From contig NZ_JAHHIT010000043.1 in assembly GCF_024539675.1 (NCBI RefSeq), forward strand, positions 32,785 through 96,784: a DNA stretch of 64,000 nt. Direction: 5' to 3'. Below, in pieces: positions 8,586 through 16,635 of the stretch. This DNA comes from Streptomyces hilarionis (GTDB lineage Bacteria; Actinomycetota; Actinomycetes; Streptomycetales; Streptomycetaceae). The translations under genes and the position numbers were made by a program. The notes beneath the pieces were generated by a model, which was given only the letters and a program-made list of their open reading frames with translations, ran no database searches and was not told where the DNA came from. Numbering within the stretch: the first letter of the stretch is position 1; every line of letters starts with the position of its first letter.

Positions 8586-8616
8586 ATTGCATCTCTTACC
8601 TGTGGACGATTAGATT
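8586..8616 (+). promoter_or_regulatory. Candidate promoter of MATE gene
   Basis: TTGCAT (8586-8591) and TAGATT (8611-8616) are separated by 19 nt. With the ATG at 8624 this would give a transcript with almost no leader, and no Shine-Dalgarno is visible, so leaderless translation is likely. A DnaA-like box (8601-8609) sits between the two hexamers. Confidence 0.45.
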
Positions 8617-8623
8617 GGTGCTC

Positions 8624-9961
8624 ATGACACAGGCTCCCGCGCCCCCCAAGGCCGCCCGGCGACAGCACGACCGAGAGATCGTCGCACTGGCCGTCCCGGC
8701 GTTCGGCGCGCTGGTCGCCGAGCCGCTGTTCGTGATGGCCGACAGCGCCATCGTGGGGCACCTGGGCACCGCCCAGCTGGCCGGTCTCGGCGTCGCCTCG
8801 GCTCTTCTCACCACAGCCGTCAGTGTCTTCGTCTTCCTCGCCTACGCCACCACCGCCGCCGTCGCGCGCCGCGTGGGCGCCGACGACCTTCCGGCGGCCA
8901 TTCGGCAGGGTATGGACGGCATCTGGCTGGCGCTCCTGCTCGGAGCCGTGGTGATCGCGGCCGTTCTGCCCACCGCCCCGACCCTCGTGCAGCTCTTCGG
9001 CGCCTCGGACACGGCGGCTCCCTATGCGACGACCTATCTGCGCATCTCGGCTCTCGGCATCCCGGCCATGCTCGTCGTGCTGGCATCGACCGGTGTGCTG
9101 CGCGGCCTCCAGAACACGAGAACACCTCTCTATGTCGCCGTCGCGGGGTTTCTCGCCAACGCCGTTCTGAACGCCGCCCTCGTCTACGGGGCCGGTCTGG
9201 GCATCGCCGGCTCCGCCTGGGGCACCGTCATCGCCCAGTGGGGCATGGCCGTGGTCTACCTCGTGGTGGTCGTACGAGGAGCCCGCCGCCACGGCGCGTC
9301 CCTGCGACCCGACGCAGCGGGCATCAAGGCGTCTGCCCAGGCGGGCGCCCCCCTACTGGTACGCACGCTCTCGCTGCGAGCGATCCTTCTGATCGCCACC
9401 GCAGTGGCCGCCCGCCTCGGGGACGACGCCATCGCGGCCCACCAGATCGCTCTGGCCCTGTGGAGCCTGCTCGCCTTCGCCCTAGACGCCATCGCCATCG
9501 CGGGGCAGGCCATCATCGGGCGCTACCTCGGCGCCGACGACGCCCAGGGCGCTCGGGACGTCTGCCGACGGATGGTCGAGTGGGGCATCGCCGTAGGGGT
9601 CCTCCTCGGCCTGCTGGTCGTGCTCGCCAGACCGCTGTTCCTGCCCCTGTTCACCGGCGATCCGTCCGTGAAGGACGCGGCACTGCCGGCCCTTCTCGTG
9701 GTGGCGCTCTCCCAGCCCGTTTGCGGCGTCGTGTTCGTACTGGACGGTGTGCTGATGGGAGCGGGCGACGGACCGTATCTGGCCTGGGCGATGGTGTTCA
9801 CTCTGGCCGTGTTCACTCCGGCAGCCCTGCTGGTACCGGTTCTCGGAGGCGGTCTCACCGCTGTGTGGGGGGCGATGACGCTGATGATGGTCGTGCGGAT
9901 GCTGACCCTCTGGGTGCGCGCTCGCTCCGGCCGCTGGGTCGTCACCGGCGCGGCTCGCTGA
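8624..9961 (+). CDS. MATE family efflux transporter (DinF-like)
   Basis: 445 residues, about 12 transmembrane helices in two homologous halves. The N-terminal half starts with EIVALAVPAFGALVAEPLFVMADSAIVGHLG, the signature of the DinF/NorM branch; the second half begins near GAPLLVRTLSLRAI. MATE proteins export organic cations or metabolites using a proton or sodium gradient; the substrate is unknown. ATG 8624 is taken as start because the hydrophobic core begins soon after and a -10-like hexamer lies just upstream. It is convergent with rplI, the two being separated by two parS sites and a hairpin. Confidence 0.92.
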   Translation: MTQAPAPPKAARRQHDREIVALAVPAFGALVAEPLFVMADSAIVGHLGTAQLAGLGVASALLTTAVSVFVFLAYATTAAVARRVGADDLPAAIRQGMDGIWLALLLGAVVIAAVLPTAPTLVQLFGASDTAAPYATTYLRISALGIPAMLVVLASTGVLRGLQNTRTPLYVAVAGFLANAVLNAALVYGAGLGIAGSAWGTVIAQWGMAVVYLVVVVRGARRHGASLRPDAAGIKASAQAGAPLLVRTLSLRAILLIATAVAARLGDDAIAAHQIALALWSLLAFALDAIAIAGQAIIGRYLGADDAQGARDVCRRMVEWGIAVGVLLGLLVVLARPLFLPLFTGDPSVKDAALPALLVVALSQPVCGVVFVLDGVLMGAGDGPYLAWAMVFTLAVFTPAALLVPVLGGGLTAVWGAMTLMMVVRMLTLWVRARSGRWVVTGAAR

Positions 9962-9963
9962 CC

Positions 9964-9977
9964 GTTTCACGTGAAAC
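9964..9977. other. parS: parS site
   Basis: Exact GTTTCACGTGAAAC, symmetric over 9962-9979. It starts 3 nt after the MATE stop codon in a convergent interval. Confidence 0.95.
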
Positions 9978-9999
9978 GGACGGCGGGCCCCGGTGCCGC

Positions 10000-10013
10000 G
10001 TTTCACGTGAAAC
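10000..10013. other. parS: parS site in a 26-bp perfect palindrome
   Basis: Exact core with symmetry extending to 9994-10019 (TGCCGC left, GCGGCA right). Its centre is 36 bp from that of the preceding copy, between converging genes. Confidence 0.95.
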
Positions 10014-10023
10014 GCGGCAAGCG

Positions 10024-10056
10024 GAAGGGGCCGCACCCCGTGGGTACGGCCCCTTC
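10024..10056. terminator. Bidirectional hairpin terminator, MATE/rplI
   Basis: A 14-bp stem (10024-10037 with 10043-10056, one mismatch, 5-nt loop) beginning GAAGGGGCCG lies between the converging MATE and rplI genes. Confidence 0.75.
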
Positions 10057-10082
10057 GTGGCTCTTCGAGCCGAACGCGGCGA

Positions 10083-10529
10083 TCAGGCCGCGACAACCTC
10101 GATGCTGACCTTGGCGGCAACCTCGGGGTGCAGACGCACGGACGTCTCGTGGGCGCCCAGCGTCTTGATCGGCGAGCCGAGCTCGATGCGGCGCTTGTCG
10201 ACCTCGGGGCCACCGGAAGCCTTGATCGCCGAAGCGACGTCGGCCTGGGTGACGGAACCGAAGAGACGACCGGCGTCGCCGGAGCGAACGGCCAGACGGA
10301 CCTTGACGCCCTCGAGCTGGGCCTTCACAGCGTTGGCCTGCTCGATGGTCTGGATCTCGTGGATCTTGCGAGCACGACGGATCTGCTCGACGTCCTTCTC
10401 GCCGCCCTTGGTCCAGCGGATCGCGAAGTTCCGCGGGATCAGGTAGTTGCGAGCGTAGCCGTCCTTGACGTCGACGACGTCGCCAGCGGCACCGAGGCCG
10501 GAGACCTCGTGGGTGAGGATGATCTTCAT
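10083..10529 (-). CDS. rplI: 50S ribosomal protein L9
   Basis: 148 residues, the full length for L9. The N-terminal rRNA-binding domain [28 protein letters not shown] carries the family signature (G-x-x-G-x-x-V-x-V-x-x-G-Y-x-R-N-x-L). A long connecting helix (about 42-75) leads to the C-terminal domain starting GRLFGSVT. L9 binds 23S rRNA near the L1 stalk and helps hold reading frame. It is the last gene of the rpsF-ssb-rpsR-rplI operon, 18 nt after rpsR. Confidence 0.98.
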   Translation of the reverse strand: MKIILTHEVSGLGAAGDVVDVKDGYARNYLIPRNFAIRWTKGGEKDVEQIRRARKIHEIQTIEQANAVKAQLEGVKVRLAVRSGDAGRLFGSVTQADVASAIKASGGPEVDKRRIELGSPIKTLGAHETSVRLHPEVAAKVSIEVVAA

Positions 10530-10547
10530 TTGTCGGTCACCCTTCCC

Positions 10548-10784
10548 TTATCGCGCCTGGGCGGTGTAGGGCAGCAGCGCCATCTCACGGCTGTTCTTCA
10601 CGGCCGTGGCGACGTCACGCTGGTGCTGCGTGCAGTTGCCGGTCACGCGGCGGGCACGGATCTTGCCGCGGTCGGAAATGAACTTCCGCAGCATGTTCGT
10701 GTCCTTGTAGTCCACGTACGTGACCTTGTCCTTGCAGAATGCGCAGACCTTCTTCTTAGGCTTGCGCACAGGCGGCTTCGCCAT
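10548..10784 (-). CDS. rpsR: 30S ribosomal protein S18
   Basis: 78 residues. The S18 core [46 protein letters not shown] is complete. This copy keeps the cysteines of the zinc-ribbon form (CAFC near residues 14-17 and a Cys in GNCTQHQ), unlike the Cys-free paralogues that streptomycetes express under zinc shortage. It binds 16S rRNA with S6, encoded first in the same operon. Confidence 0.97.
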   Translation of the reverse strand: MAKPPVRKPKKKVCAFCKDKVTYVDYKDTNMLRKFISDRGKIRARRVTGNCTQHQRDVATAVKNSREMALLPYTAQAR

Positions 10785-10865
10785 GGTGTTTCTCCTGTGT
10801 GATCAAGAAGTGGGGATACGACCCGCCCTCAACCCGACCGGGCCCGGACATCCGGGCCCGTGGGC

Positions 10866-11471
10866 CTAGAAGGGGGGTTCGTCCGAGTAGCCGCCGCCGC
10901 TGCCGCTGCCGCCGCCGGAGTTTCCACCCCAGCCGCCGCCACCGCCACTGCCGCCCTGGTTGCCACCGGCGGGAGCGCCGGTCGCCCACGGGTCGTCGGC
11001 GGGAGCGCCGCCGCCCTGCTGGCCGCCGCCGGAGTTCCCACCCCAGCTGCCGCCACCCTGGCCGCCACCGCCGCCGTAACCACCCTGGCCGCCCTGGCCA
11101 CCGCGGCCGGAAGCCTTGGTGACCTTGGCCGTGGCACTGCGAAGGCTGGCGCCGACTTCCTCGACGTCCAGCTCGTAGACCGTGCGCTTGACGCCCTCAC
11201 GGTCCTCGTAGGACCGCTGCTTCAGCCGGCCCTGCACGATGACGCGCATGCCTCGCTGAAGCGACTCCGCGACGTTCTCCGCCGCCTGACGCCAGACCGA
11301 GCAGGTCAGGAACAGGCTCTCGCCGTCCTTCCACTCGTTCGTCTGGCGGTCGAAGGTGCGGGGAGTGGACGCGACACGGAACTTCGCGACCGCCGCACCG
11401 GAGGGGGTGAAGCGCAGCTCGGGGTCGTCGACAAGATTGCCGACAACCGTGATGACGGTCTCGCCTGCCAT
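10866..11471 (-). CDS. ssb: Single-stranded DNA-binding protein SsbA
   Basis: 201 residues. The OB-fold (1-110) begins [34 protein letters not shown] and includes the ssDNA-stacking aromatics region [18 protein letters not shown] Gly/Gln-rich disordered linker (about 120-194) follows, and the acidic tip YSDEPPF is the usual docking site for replication and repair partners. The position between rpsF and rpsR is the conserved bacterial arrangement. The linker is encoded by near-repetitive GGC/GGT codons, prone to length change. Confidence 0.97.
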   Translation of the reverse strand: MAGETVITVVGNLVDDPELRFTPSGAAVAKFRVASTPRTFDRQTNEWKDGESLFLTCSVWRQAAENVAESLQRGMRVIVQGRLKQRSYEDREGVKRTVYELDVEEVGASLRSATAKVTKASGRGGQGGQGGYGGGGGQGGGSWGGNSGGGQQGGGAPADDPWATGAPAGGNQGGSGGGGGWGGNSGGGSGSGGGYSDEPPF

Positions 11472-11549
11472 GGGGGAACCTCTCGGCGGGTTTGCTGCTG
11501 GCTGCTAGTGCTGCTACTCAGAATCCCGAGATCGGCTGAGCTCGTGAGC

Positions 11550-11840
11550 TCAGTGGGTCTCGGGACGGAGGACCTTGGTCCGGAGGACCGACTCGTTCAG
11601 GTTCATCTGGCGGTCGAGCTCCTTGACGACCGCAGGCTCGGCCTGCAGGTCGATGACCGAGTAGATGCCCTCGGGCTTCTTCTTGATCTCGTACGAGAGA
11701 CGACGGCGGCCCCAGGTGTCGACCTTCTCGACCTTTCCGTTGCCCTCGCGGACGACGGAGAGGAAGTTCTCGATCAGCGGGGAGACAGCGCGCTCCTCGA
11801 GATCGGGGTCGAGGATGACCATCACTTCGTAGTGACGCAT
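11550..11840 (-). CDS. rpsF: 30S ribosomal protein S6
   Basis: 96 residues. The S6 fold is clear: [17 protein letters not shown], then [21 protein letters not shown], then [14 protein letters not shown]. It pairs with S18 on the 30S platform. ATG 11840 has the consensus AAAGGAGGTG upstream, so the longer in-frame extension is rejected. It is the first gene of the operon; the promoter should lie in 11841-12126, shared with the divergent membrane protein gene. Confidence 0.97.
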
Positions 11841-12126
11841 GTGGAACCCACCTCCTTTGGACTCAGCGGCCACGGTCGATCCGTGGCAGGAGGGTTGTGA
11901 TGCGTACGCAACGGTATCGGCCGCCACTGACAATGGGGGTCGGCAGGCGACTTCCCCGGTCTGAGCTGGGTGGACTCCCTGGCTCTGGCTGGGCAGACAC
12001 CGGTGCAGAGGGTACAGACTACCTGCACACGCGCTTCCGGTTGAAATCCGGCGTGGTTGACCCTCAATCTGTACACGTCGGGTGTGTATGGCGCTACGAT
12101 GCGCCGCGTTCCGCAGGAGGTGCCCT

Positions 12127-12438
12127 ATGGCACAGACATTGCGACCGAACACCGCCGGTTCTCTCTTCGCCACCGACGGCAAGCCCCATCCCCTCCAGGA
12201 CACGCTGCTCGCGGTGACGCTGGTGCTGGGTGTGACGGCCTTCATCACGTCGTTCTTCTACAGCCTGCATCTGCTCAGCTCCTGGGCCGGACTCGTGGGA
12301 ATCCTGACCGGCGCCTACGGGCAGTGGATCTCCGAGACCACGCGCGAGCGTTTCGGCCTCATTCTCGGTCTCGGCGCCTCGGGCGTCGGTTTCTTCCTCG
12401 GCATGGCGCACGGCGGGCTCTTCGGCGGAATCTGGTGA
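12127..12438 (+). CDS. Small three-TM membrane protein of unknown function
   Basis: 103 residues. Three hydrophobic helices are visible: [21 protein letters not shown] (about 28-48), the segment around [18 protein letters not shown], and [22 protein letters not shown]. The loop [12 protein letters not shown] between helices 2 and 3 is polar. The gene sits divergently beside rpsF at the same place in other streptomycetes, which supports it being real. AGGAGG lies about 9 nt upstream of ATG 12127. No function can be assigned. Confidence 0.82.
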
Positions 12439-12516
12439 CCTCACCGGCACCGGCCCGGACACCGGCGACCCCGCCCTCCCCGAAGGGCTCGTAGGCGCCT
12501 GTGGACCCACACGCCA

Positions 12517-12543
12517 CGCCCCGGCCGCACGAAGGCCGGGGCG
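12517..12543. terminator. Hairpin terminator after small membrane protein gene
   Basis: Perfect 10-bp stem CGCCCCGGCC (12517-12526) with GGCCGGGGCG (12534-12543), 7-nt loop, downstream of the stop at 12438 and upstream of femX. Confidence 0.65.
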
Positions 12544-12648
12544 CAGGTGGCGTACGCCCAGTGAGGCCGCTCGCACGGCGCAGTAGGCTTCGGCGCGAGA
12601 GCCGGAGCCCCTACCCATGGGGACACCCCAGCCCGAGGAGCGCCCCGA

Positions 12649-13770
12649 ATGAGCCTGACCCTGAGGACGATCAGCCGCGAGCAGCATCTGGCATACATCC
12701 AGAGCCTGCCGTCGGCGAGCCACATGCAGGTTCCGGCCTGGGCCGATGTCAAGGCCGAGTGGCGTTCGGAGAACCTCGGCTGGTTCGACGAACGAACCGG
12801 TGAACTGGTCGGCGCGGGTCTGGTCCTTTACCGCCAACTTCCCAAGATCAAGCGCTACTTGGCCTACCTGCCCGAGGGCCCGGTCATCAACTGGTACGCG
12901 CCGAACCTGACGGAGTGGCTGGAGCCGATGCTCGCGCACCTCAAGCAGCAGGGCGCGTTCTCGGTGAAGATGGGCCCGCCGGTGATCATCCGCCGCTGGG
13001 AGGCAACGTCCATCAAGGCCGGCATCCAGAGCCCCGACGTGAAGCGGCTGCGCGACATCGAGGCCGACTTCATCGAGCCGCGCGCGTTCGAGGTGGCCGA
13101 CAAGCTGCGCCGCATGGGCTGGCAGCAGGGCGAGGACGGCGGCGCCGGCTTCGGTGACGTCCAGCCGCGCTACGTCTACCAGGTGCCGCTGGCGAACCGC
13201 TCGCTCGAAGAGGTCCACAAGAACTTCAACCAGCTGTGGCGACGCAACATCAAGAAGGCCGAGAAGGCCGGCGTCGAGGTCGTCCAGGGCGGCTACCACG
13301 ACCTCGAGGAATGGCAGCGGCTGTACGAGATCACGGCGGTCCGCGACCACTTCCGGCCGCGCCCCCTGTCCTACTTCCAGCGGATGTGGACGGCCCTCAA
13401 CACCGAGGACCCCAACCGCATGCGGCTGTACTTCGCCCGGCACAACGGCGTGAACCTGTCGGCGGCCACCATGCTGATCGTGGGCGGTCACGTCTGGTAC
13501 TCCTACGGGGCCTCCGACAACATCGGCCGGGAGTTCCGTCCCTCGAACGCGATGCAGTGGCGCATGCTGCGCGACGCCTACGCGCTGGGCGCCACCGTCT
13601 ACGACCTGCGCGGCATCTCCGACTCACTGGACGAGACCGATCACCTCTTCGGCCTGATCCAGTTCAAGGTCGGCACGGGCGGTCAGGCCGCGGAGTACCT
13701 CGGTGAGTGGGACTTCCCGCTGAACAAGCTGCTCCACAAGGCGCTCGACATCTACATGTCGCGCCGCTGA
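12649..13770 (+). CDS. femX: FemX-type peptidoglycan branch aminoacyltransferase
   Basis: 373 residues, FemABX/peptidyltransferase family, with two GNAT-like subdomains and no long coiled-coil arm as in staphylococcal FemA. Family landmarks include MQVPAWADVKAEW near residue 24-36, LWRRNIKKAEKAGVEV, and the C-terminal DLRGISDSLDETDHLFGLIQFKVGTGG. Streptomycete peptidoglycan has one Gly on LL-diaminopimelate; FemX uses Gly-tRNA to add it to lipid II at the inner membrane face. Related VanK proteins act on D-Ala-D-Lac precursors, but no van genes are nearby. ATG 12649 is preceded by a GAGGAG-like stretch. An alanine-racemase-like gene follows 75 nt later. Confidence 0.9.
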   Translation: MSLTLRTISREQHLAYIQSLPSASHMQVPAWADVKAEWRSENLGWFDERTGELVGAGLVLYRQLPKIKRYLAYLPEGPVINWYAPNLTEWLEPMLAHLKQQGAFSVKMGPPVIIRRWEATSIKAGIQSPDVKRLRDIEADFIEPRAFEVADKLRRMGWQQGEDGGAGFGDVQPRYVYQVPLANRSLEEVHKNFNQLWRRNIKKAEKAGVEVVQGGYHDLEEWQRLYEITAVRDHFRPRPLSYFQRMWTALNTEDPNRMRLYFARHNGVNLSAATMLIVGGHVWYSYGASDNIGREFRPSNAMQWRMLRDAYALGATVYDLRGISDSLDETDHLFGLIQFKVGTGGQAAEYLGEWDFPLNKLLHKALDIYMSRR

Positions 13771-13845
13771 CGTCAGTGCACTGATTCCACAACCTCCGAC
13801 GCACCTCCCCACACGGCAGCCACGAGAAAGGTCCCGGGTCCGGCC

Positions 13846-14877
13846 ATGGCGCTCACGCTCTACGTCGACACCGCGCGCTGGCGGGCGCACCACAAGCACG
13901 TGCAGGAGCAGTTCCCGGGGCTCGTACCCGTCTGCAAGGGCAACGGCTACGGCTTTGGACACGACCGGCTGGCGGAGGAGGCCACCCGGCTGGGCTCGGA
14001 CGTCCTCGCCGTCGGCACGACGTACGAGGCCGCGCGCATCAAGGACTTCTTCGGCGGCGACCTGCTGGTGCTGACGCCCTACCGGCGCGGCGAGGAGCCG
14101 GTGCCGCTGCCCGACCGGGTCGTGCGCTCGGTGTCGTCGGTGGACGGCGTGTACGGCCTCGTGGGCGCGCGGGTGGTCATCGAGGTGATGTCCTCGATGA
14201 AGCGGCACGGGATCAGCGAGCAGGACCTGCCGCAGCTGCACTCCGCCATCGAGAACGTGCGGCTGGAGGGATTCGCCATCCACCTGCCGCTGGACCGCAC
14301 CGACGGCTCCGACGCCGTCGAGGAGGTCATCGGCTGGATGGACCGGCTGCGCGCGGCCCGCCTGCCGCTGCACACGATGTTCGTCAGCCACCTCAAGGCC
14401 GACGAACTCGCGCGGCTCCAGCAGCAGTTCCCGCAGACGCGCTTCCGCGCGCGCATCGGCACGCGGCTGTGGCTGGGGGACCACGAGGCCACGGAGTACC
14501 GCGGCGCGGTCCTGGACGTCACGAAGGTCACCAAGGGCGACCGGTTCGGGTACCGGCAGCAGAAGGCCGCCTCGGACGGCTTCCTGGTGGTCGTGGCGGG
14601 CGGTACGTCGCACGGGGTGGGCCTGGAGGCCCCCAAGGCGCTGCACGGCGTCATGCCCCGCGCCAAGGGCGTCGCCCGGGCCGGCCTGGCCACGGTGAAC
14701 CGGAACCTGTCGCCGTTCGTGTGGGGCGGCAAGCAGCGTTGGTTCGCCGAGCCGCCGCACATGCAGGTGTCGATCCTGTTCGTGCCGTCGGACGCTCCCG
14801 AGCCGCACGTCGGCGATGAGCTCGTGGCCCATCTGCGGCACACCACCACGCAGTTCGACCGGATCGTGGACCGCTGA
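13846..14877 (+). CDS. Alanine racemase-like PLP protein
   Basis: 343 residues. The N-terminal TIM-barrel motif VCKGNGYGFGHD places the PLP lysine at about residue 31, as in alanine racemases (usually AVVKANAYGHG). The C-terminal part is shorter than in Alr (about 370 residues) but keeps recognisable remnants: TKGDRFGYRQQ, where Alr has its catalytic tyrosine region, and HVGDELVAHL. The protein is linked to femX downstream of the same promoter, so a role in supplying or modifying a cell-wall amino acid is reasonable, but a true alanine racemase is normally encoded elsewhere in Streptomyces. Substrate uncertain. Confidence 0.82.
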   Translation: MALTLYVDTARWRAHHKHVQEQFPGLVPVCKGNGYGFGHDRLAEEATRLGSDVLAVGTTYEAARIKDFFGGDLLVLTPYRRGEEPVPLPDRVVRSVSSVDGVYGLVGARVVIEVMSSMKRHGISEQDLPQLHSAIENVRLEGFAIHLPLDRTDGSDAVEEVIGWMDRLRAARLPLHTMFVSHLKADELARLQQQFPQTRFRARIGTRLWLGDHEATEYRGAVLDVTKVTKGDRFGYRQQKAASDGFLVVVAGGTSHGVGLEAPKALHGVMPRAKGVARAGLATVNRNLSPFVWGGKQRWFAEPPHMQVSILFVPSDAPEPHVGDELVAHLRHTTTQFDRIVDR

Positions 14878-14916
14878 GCGGAGGGGGACCGGTCGAGCAT
14901 CCCTGAGACAGCGAAA

Positions 14917-14949
14917 AGAGGCCGTACGCGGATCACGCGTACGGCCTCT
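14917..14949. terminator. Bidirectional hairpin between convergent genes
   Basis: Perfect 14-bp stem starting AGAGGCCGTACGCG (14917-14930), a 5-nt loop, and its complement (14936-14949), between the converging alr-like gene and the GT87 gene. Confidence 0.85.
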
Positions 14950-15004
14950 CTCGCGTCCGATGCGCCCGTCCGGTGCCGGACGGACACGGCACCAGGATGT
15001 TCGC

Positions 15005-16504
15005 TCAGGGCGAACTGTCGACGGCGTCCTGCTTGCCCCACTCCACCTGCGGACCGTCGAAGTGGGAGGCGTGTCGGGGCGGGTGCGCCGCGGCGCCGAG
15101 AACGAAGACGTCTTCCGCTCCGTCCAGCACACCGCCCGAGGGGTCGTCCTCGCCGGCTCGTCGTACGACGTCCCGTTCCGGCATGAGGATGTCCCGGACG
15201 ATCACACCGCACAGGTAGAGCGTCCCCAGCAGGTGCACGCCGATGACCCAGTGGTAGCCGTCGGTCGGCAGTCCCTTGTGCGCGTCTCCGCTCATCGTGT
15301 ACGCGAGGTACATCCAGATGCCGAGGAAGTAGACGACTTCGCACGCCTGCCAGATCAGGAAGTCCCGCCACTTGGGCCGGGCCAGCACGGCCAGCGGCAC
15401 CAGCCACAGCACGTACTGCGGCGAGTAGACCTTGTTGGTGACGATGAAGGCCGCCACGATCAGGAAGGCCAGCTGGGCGAAGCGGGGTCGGCGGGGGGCG
15501 GTGAGCGCCAGGGCCGCGATGCCCACGGCGCACAGGACGACGAGGAGCGTGGCCAGGGTGTTGACGCTGTCGGTGGTGAGCGGGTCGCTGGAGTTCTGGG
15601 CCAGGATCAGCCAGAACGAGCCGAAGTCGACGCCTCGTTCCTGGCTGAACCGGTAGAACTTCGACCAGCCCTCGAAGGCGAAGAGCATGACCGGCAGGTT
15701 CACCACCAGCCAGGAGACGACCGCGCCGCCCAGCGCCTTGCCGAAGTCCCGCCACTTGCCCGCGCGCCAGCACAGCACGAACAGGGGGCCGAGCAGGAAG
15801 ACGGGATAGAGCTTGGCGGCCGTCGCAAGCCCCAGCAGGACCCCGAAGGCCAGGGACCGGCCGCGGGACCACATGAGCATCGCCGCGGCCGTCAGGGCGA
15901 CCGCCAGGAGGTCCCAGTTGATCGTGGCGGTCAGCGCGAAGGCAGGGGCCAGGGCGATCAGCAGACCGTCCCAGGGGCGCCGAGCGTGCGTCCGGGTCAC
16001 GCAGACGGCGATGACGGCCGCGCAGGCCATCAGCATCCCCGCGTTGACGATCCAGTACCACTGCTCCTGGTCCTGGATGCTGCCCCCGCCCGGCGTCAGC
16101 CAGTTGGCCACCTCCATGAACACACCGGTGAGTACCGGGTACTCCAGGTAGTCCATGTCGCCGGGGAGCTTGTCGAAGTACGGCACGAGTCCGTCGGCGA
16201 AGCCACGCCCCTGGTAGAGGTGCGGGATGTCCGAATAGCAGGCGTGCGTGTACTGGGTGGTGGCTCCGAAGAACCAGCCCCCGTTGTAGCAGGGCGCCTT
16301 CTGGATCAGTCCGAGGGCGAACATCCCGATCGCCACGAGCGCGATGATGCGGACGGGAGTCCACCAGGAGGTCCCCAGCAGGGCCCGTCGGCCGATGGGG
16401 CCGCCGATCAGCTCACTGCCGGCCGCGGCCACCGGGTCGTCGCTGGTCGGCTTTACCGGATCCGGCTCGTGCACGCGCGCCGGCGAGGATTCTGCACTGG
16501 GCAT
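15005..16504 (-). CDS. GT87-type polyprenol-phosphate mannosyltransferase-like membrane protein
   Basis: 499 residues with about 10-11 transmembrane helices. A large first extracytoplasmic loop holds paired cysteines (APCYNGG and THACYSD) and acidic residues (YFDKLPGDMDYLEYPV) that in GT-C enzymes supply the catalytic Asp. This is the GT87/DUF2029 family, which transfers mannose or arabinose from a polyprenyl-phosphate carrier outside the membrane. The acceptor is unknown here. An ATG at 16504 is preferred over the one at 16513 because AGG is correctly spaced only for the former. The C-terminal 60 residues are hydrophilic and variable. Confidence 0.83.
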   Translation of the reverse strand: MPSAESSPARVHEPDPVKPTSDDPVAAAGSELIGGPIGRRALLGTSWWTPVRIIALVAIGMFALGLIQKAPCYNGGWFFGATTQYTHACYSDIPHLYQGRGFADGLVPYFDKLPGDMDYLEYPVLTGVFMEVANWLTPGGGSIQDQEQWYWIVNAGMLMACAAVIAVCVTRTHARRPWDGLLIALAPAFALTATINWDLLAVALTAAAMLMWSRGRSLAFGVLLGLATAAKLYPVFLLGPLFVLCWRAGKWRDFGKALGGAVVSWLVVNLPVMLFAFEGWSKFYRFSQERGVDFGSFWLILAQNSSDPLTTDSVNTLATLLVVLCAVGIAALALTAPRRPRFAQLAFLIVAAFIVTNKVYSPQYVLWLVPLAVLARPKWRDFLIWQACEVVYFLGIWMYLAYTMSGDAHKGLPTDGYHWVIGVHLLGTLYLCGVIVRDILMPERDVVRRAGEDDPSGGVLDGAEDVFVLGAAAHPPRHASHFDGPQVEWGKQDAVDSSP

Positions 16505-16539
16505 GGGCGCCATCCTGCCGTACCGGGCTGAGAAAAAGC

Positions 16540-16577
16540 CGAGGGCCGCCCCACCTGGTGCGGTGGAGCGGCCCTCG
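16540..16577 (-). terminator. Rho-independent terminator after PBP gene
   Basis: A 16-bp stem with one mismatch (16540-16555 with 16562-16577) and a 6-nt loop. On the minus strand the stem is followed by GGCTTTTTC, giving a U-tract, so it terminates the PBP transcript before the GT87 gene. Its right arm shares its last base with the first parS of the pair. Confidence 0.82.
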
Positions 16578-16590
16578 TTTCACGTGAAAC
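16577..16590. other. parS: parS site, first of a tight pair
   Basis: Exact GTTTCACGTGAAAC, 22 bp centre-to-centre from the next copy. Confidence 0.95.
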
Positions 16591-16598
16591 ATGCGCAT

Positions 16599-16612
16599 GT
16601 TTCACGTGAAAC
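16599..16612. other. parS: parS site, second of a tight pair
   Basis: Exact GTTTCACGTGAAAC. The two copies and the ATGCGCAT between them form one perfect 36-bp palindrome (16577-16612). Confidence 0.95.
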
Positions 16613-16635
16613 AGGCAAGCCGGGCGAGGGCACGG

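Larger units (their letters stand above)
8165..8623. other. dnaB-MATE divergent intergenic region
   Basis: 459 nt without a convincing gene. It holds a cluster of DnaA-box-like 9-mers (8347-8437), one more at 8601-8609, and a candidate promoter for the MATE gene. The part next to dnaB (8165-8340) shows nothing recognisable beyond the dnaB ribosome binding site. Confidence 0.6.
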
